Origin: Alloyangia mangrovi
GTDB lineage: Bacteria; Pseudomonadota; Alphaproteobacteria; Rhodobacterales; Rhodobacteraceae
DNA length: 64,000 nucleotides
Reading direction: 5' to 3'
Assembly: GCF_002300555.2 (NCBI RefSeq)
Contig: NZ_NTHN02000010.1
Location: 1-64,000, forward strand
Shown in pieces: positions 62,172 to 64,000 of this stretch; the first letter of the stretch is position 1; each line of letters starts with the position of its first letter. The notes below the pieces were generated by a model that saw only the letters and a program-made list of their open reading frames with translations, did no database searches and was not told the origin of the DNA. A program made the translations under genes and the position numbers.

Positions 62172-63005
62172 ATGACCAACCGCATTGCCTTCCAGGGAGA
62201 GCTTGGCGCCTATTCGCACCAGGCCTGCCGCGACGCCCGTCCGGACATGGAGGCACTGCCGTGCCGCACCTTTGAAGACGCGATCGAAGCGGTGCGCAGC
62301 GGCGAGGCGGATCTGGCCATGCTGCCGGTCGAGAACTCGACCTATGGGCGCGTCGCCGACATCCACTCGCTGCTGCCGCACTCGGGTCTGAACATCGTCG
62401 GCGAGGCCTTCGTCCGGGTGCACATCAACCTGCTGGCGCTGCCGGGCGTGCCGCTCGAGAAGATCGAGAAGGCGATGACCCACACCGTGCTGCTGGGCCA
62501 GTGCCGCAAGTTCCTCTCCGAGCATGGCATCGCCCGGCTGACCGGCGCGGATACCGCCGGCTCGGCGCGGCAGGTGGCCGAGATGGGCAAGCCCGAGATC
62601 GCCGCACTGGCCTCGGAGCTGGCAGGCGAGATCTACGGCCTCGACGTGCTGGCGCGGCACATCGAGGACCAGGGCAACAACACCACCCGCTTCCTCGTCA
62701 TGTCGCCGCAGGCGAATCACGAGCGCCGCGGCGATCACGGCATGATGACCACCTTCGTATTCCAGGTGCGCAACATCCCCGCCGCGCTCTACAAGGCGAT
62801 GGGCGGCTTCGCCACCAACGGCATCAACATGACCAAGCTGGAAAGCTACATGGTCGGCGGCTCCTTCACCGCGACGCAGTTCTACGCCGACATCGAGGGC
62901 CATCCCGAGGATCCGGCGGTCAAGCGGGCGCTGGAGGAACTCGACTACTTCACCGAATACCTTGAAATCCTCGGGGTCTACCCGCGCGATCCGCGCCGCG
63001 ACTGA
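62172..63005 (+). CDS. pheA: Prephenate dehydratase
   Basis: A 277-residue monofunctional prephenate dehydratase for phenylalanine synthesis. The catalytic domain has IAFQGELGAYSHQACRD, LPVENSTYGRVADIHSLL and the catalytic Thr region QGNNTTRFLVMSP. A C-terminal ACT domain (FVFQVRNIPAALYKAMGGFA, NGINMTKLESYMVGG) gives feedback inhibition by phenylalanine. No chorismate mutase domain is present. Confidence 0.96.
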   Translation: MTNRIAFQGELGAYSHQACRDARPDMEALPCRTFEDAIEAVRSGEADLAMLPVENSTYGRVADIHSLLPHSGLNIVGEAFVRVHINLLALPGVPLEKIEKAMTHTVLLGQCRKFLSEHGIARLTGADTAGSARQVAEMGKPEIAALASELAGEIYGLDVLARHIEDQGNNTTRFLVMSPQANHERRGDHGMMTTFVFQVRNIPAALYKAMGGFATNGINMTKLESYMVGGSFTATQFYADIEGHPEDPAVKRALEELDYFTEYLEILGVYPRDPRRD

Positions 63006-63026
63006 TCCGGGGCAGGGGGAGGACCC

Positions 63027-63533
63027 ATGCAAGACAAGATGGACGACAAGATCCTGGCGCGCGCCTCGGCCACCGGGCCGCGGCGGGTGATCGGCGTCGG
63101 CACGATGGGCGGGCTCGGCCTGCTGCTGCTCTGGCTGGCGGTGACGCAGCCGCCGGCAAACCCGCTCTGGCTGGTGTTCCTGATCGTGCTCGGCGTGGCG
63201 GCGCTCTGGGTGGCGCAGCTCATGTGGCGCGTGACCTCGCGCGAGCTGCTGCTCACCGACGAGGCACTGAGCGACAGCTCGGGCGCGGTGATCGCCCGCA
63301 TCGCCGACGTGGTGAAGGTGGATCGCGGCGCCTTTGCGCTCAAGCCCTCGAACGGTTTTGCGCTGACCCTGAAGGCGCCGGGCAAGCGCGCCTGGTACCC
63401 GGGGCTCTGGTGGCGCACCGGGCGGCGGGTTGCCGTGGGCGGGGTGACTGCCGCGCGCGACACCAAGCCGATGGCCGACATCATCTCGGTGCTGATCATG
63501 CGCCGCGAGGGCGAGCTGCCGCCAGAGATGTGA
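63027..63533 (+). CDS. Small membrane protein with PH-like tail, unknown function
   Basis: A 168-residue protein I cannot assign. Two hydrophobic helices form a hairpin (VIGVGTMGGLGLLLLWLAV and LVFLIVLGVAALWVAQLMW). A cytoplasmic beta-rich tail follows (RVTSRELLLTDEALSDSSG, IADVVKVDRGAFALKPSNG), resembling bacterial PH-domain membrane proteins. It starts 21 bp after pheA and may be cotranscribed with it. A strong terminator follows. Confidence 0.75.
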   Translation: MQDKMDDKILARASATGPRRVIGVGTMGGLGLLLLWLAVTQPPANPLWLVFLIVLGVAALWVAQLMWRVTSRELLLTDEALSDSSGAVIARIADVVKVDRGAFALKPSNGFALTLKAPGKRAWYPGLWWRTGRRVAVGGVTAARDTKPMADIISVLIMRREGELPPEM

Positions 63534-63556
63534 TCCCGGCGCGACCGCAAAAGCAG

Positions 63557-63584
63557 AAAGGCCGCAGCTGGTGCTGCGGCCTTT
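63557..63584 (+). terminator. Terminator after the pheA unit
   Basis: Perfect twelve-base arms AAAGGCCGCAGC/GCTGCGGCCTTT with a TGGT loop, followed by T. The symmetric A/T ends suit both this unit and the convergent gene that ends at 63613. Confidence 0.85.
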
Positions 63585-63612
63585 TGCGTAGAGCGGTGGG
63601 CGCGGGCCGGGA

Positions 63613-64000
63613 TCAGCTGTCCCAGCTCGGCTCGTTGTTGTAGCTGCCGTCGGTGTTGTCGCAGTCGGTGGCGTTCTCGGCGTTGTTGTTGCACAGCGAG
63701 TTGCCCGCGGCATCCTGGTCGCCGTTGCCCCAGCCGTTGTTGCCGCTCTTGTTGTTGTACAGGAGCTGCGGCGCATAGCGCGGCTGGGTGAAGCTGTAGG
63801 CCTCGATCGGGAAGGCGGCGAGACCGACGTGGAACAGCGGGTAGTAGTCGTCCCAGGTCTCGACCAGGATCACCTGTGCGGCGTCGGCGAGGACCGGCAG
63901 GCGGTTGGTCATGCCGGTGAGGTCGCTGTCGGTCAGCGGGTCGGGATCGCCGCGCACGACGGACCATTCCACCGAGTATTTGTCCTTCTTCTCGGAGTAG
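63613..64000 (-). CDS. Probable TadE/TadG-like pilus assembly protein, N-terminal part missing
   Basis: The C-terminal 128 residues of a protein that runs off the right edge; the frame is open to 64000 (YSEKKDKYSVEWSVVRGDPD). The stretch LADAAQVILVETWDDYYPLF recalls the end of TadE-type minor pseudopilins of tight-adherence pili, but the diagnostic N-terminal helix lies outside the window. The last 45 residues are unusually rich in Asn, Asp and Gly (NNKSGNNGWGNGDQDAAGN), with two cysteines. Assignment to TadE/G is tentative. Confidence 0.5.
   Translation of the reverse strand, partial: YSEKKDKYSVEWSVVRGDPDPLTDSDLTGMTNRLPVLADAAQVILVETWDDYYPLFHVGLAAFPIEAYSFTQPRYAPQLLYNNKSGNNGWGNGDQDAAGNSLCNNNAENATDCDNTDGSYNNEPSWDS

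Overview
The window is GC-rich chromosomal DNA of an alphaproteobacterium, almost certainly a Rhodobacterales (Roseobacter-group) species. The evidence is the gene set: a PhaZ / PhaC-PhaP polyhydroxybutyrate locus, an FnrL-type regulator next to an anaerobic hemN, a complete cbb3 oxidase cluster (ccoNOQP and ccoGHIS), a membrane-anchored CycM cytochrome, a YejABEF importer and a stand-alone prephenate dehydratase. The genus cannot be fixed from sequence alone. No rRNA, tRNA, CRISPR array or prophage was seen. The only mobile DNA is a decayed IS5-type transposase.

Layout. 1-5.3 kb: 3' part of dprA, topA, and scoAB (CoA transfer to acetoacetate). 5.4-9.3 kb: PHB metabolism, with phaC-phaP on the minus strand and phaZ divergent. 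9.4-11.5 kb: mtnP - LysE exporter - apt, a methylthioadenosine/adenine salvage unit. 11.7-13.3 kb: a SulP anion transporter. 13.8-22.8 kb: a GntR regulator divergent from a seven-gene catabolic operon (class II aldolase, family 5 binding protein, two permeases, double ATPase, 2-hydroxyacid dehydrogenase, amidase) whose substrate is not known. 23.1-31.2 kb: IS remnant, then the rod-shape operon mreBCD-mrdA-rodA running on into a hydroxyacid dehydrogenase and rpe. 31.5-41.3 kb: YtoQ-like protein, beta-barrel outer-membrane protein, sarcosine/dimethylglycine dehydrogenase-like protein, mscL, a cation efflux protein, alanine dehydrogenase with a divergent Lrp regulator, a GMC oxidoreductase and an EF-hand protein.

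41.4-55.3 kb is a micro-oxic respiration block: ccoGHIS, a LysR gene, ccoNOQP, a universal stress protein, a small lipoprotein, a MarR / DUF1428 pair, fnrL and hemN. Three FNR-type boxes (TTGAT-N4-RTCAA) sit before ccoG, between ccoN and the stress protein, and between fnrL and hemN, so the oxidase, its assembly factors and haem synthesis are probably controlled together by FnrL. 55.3-61.2 kb: yejABEF. 61.5-64 kb: cycM, pheA, a small membrane protein and the C-terminal part of a TadE-like protein.

Two features cut across the window. First, eight genes or gene remnants (topA, amidase, IS transposase, hydroxyacid dehydrogenase, FAD oxidoreductase, cation efflux, GMC oxidoreductase, yejF) are each broken by one extra base, often in a homopolymer. 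All are +1, so a sequencing or assembly artefact is more likely than eight pseudogenes. Second, a dispersed intergenic element (hairpins followed by a GATATTT...CCTAGAAGAAAG core) lies just downstream of stop codons, always in the sense direction of the gene before it. Its second hairpin changes sequence between copies but keeps pairing.
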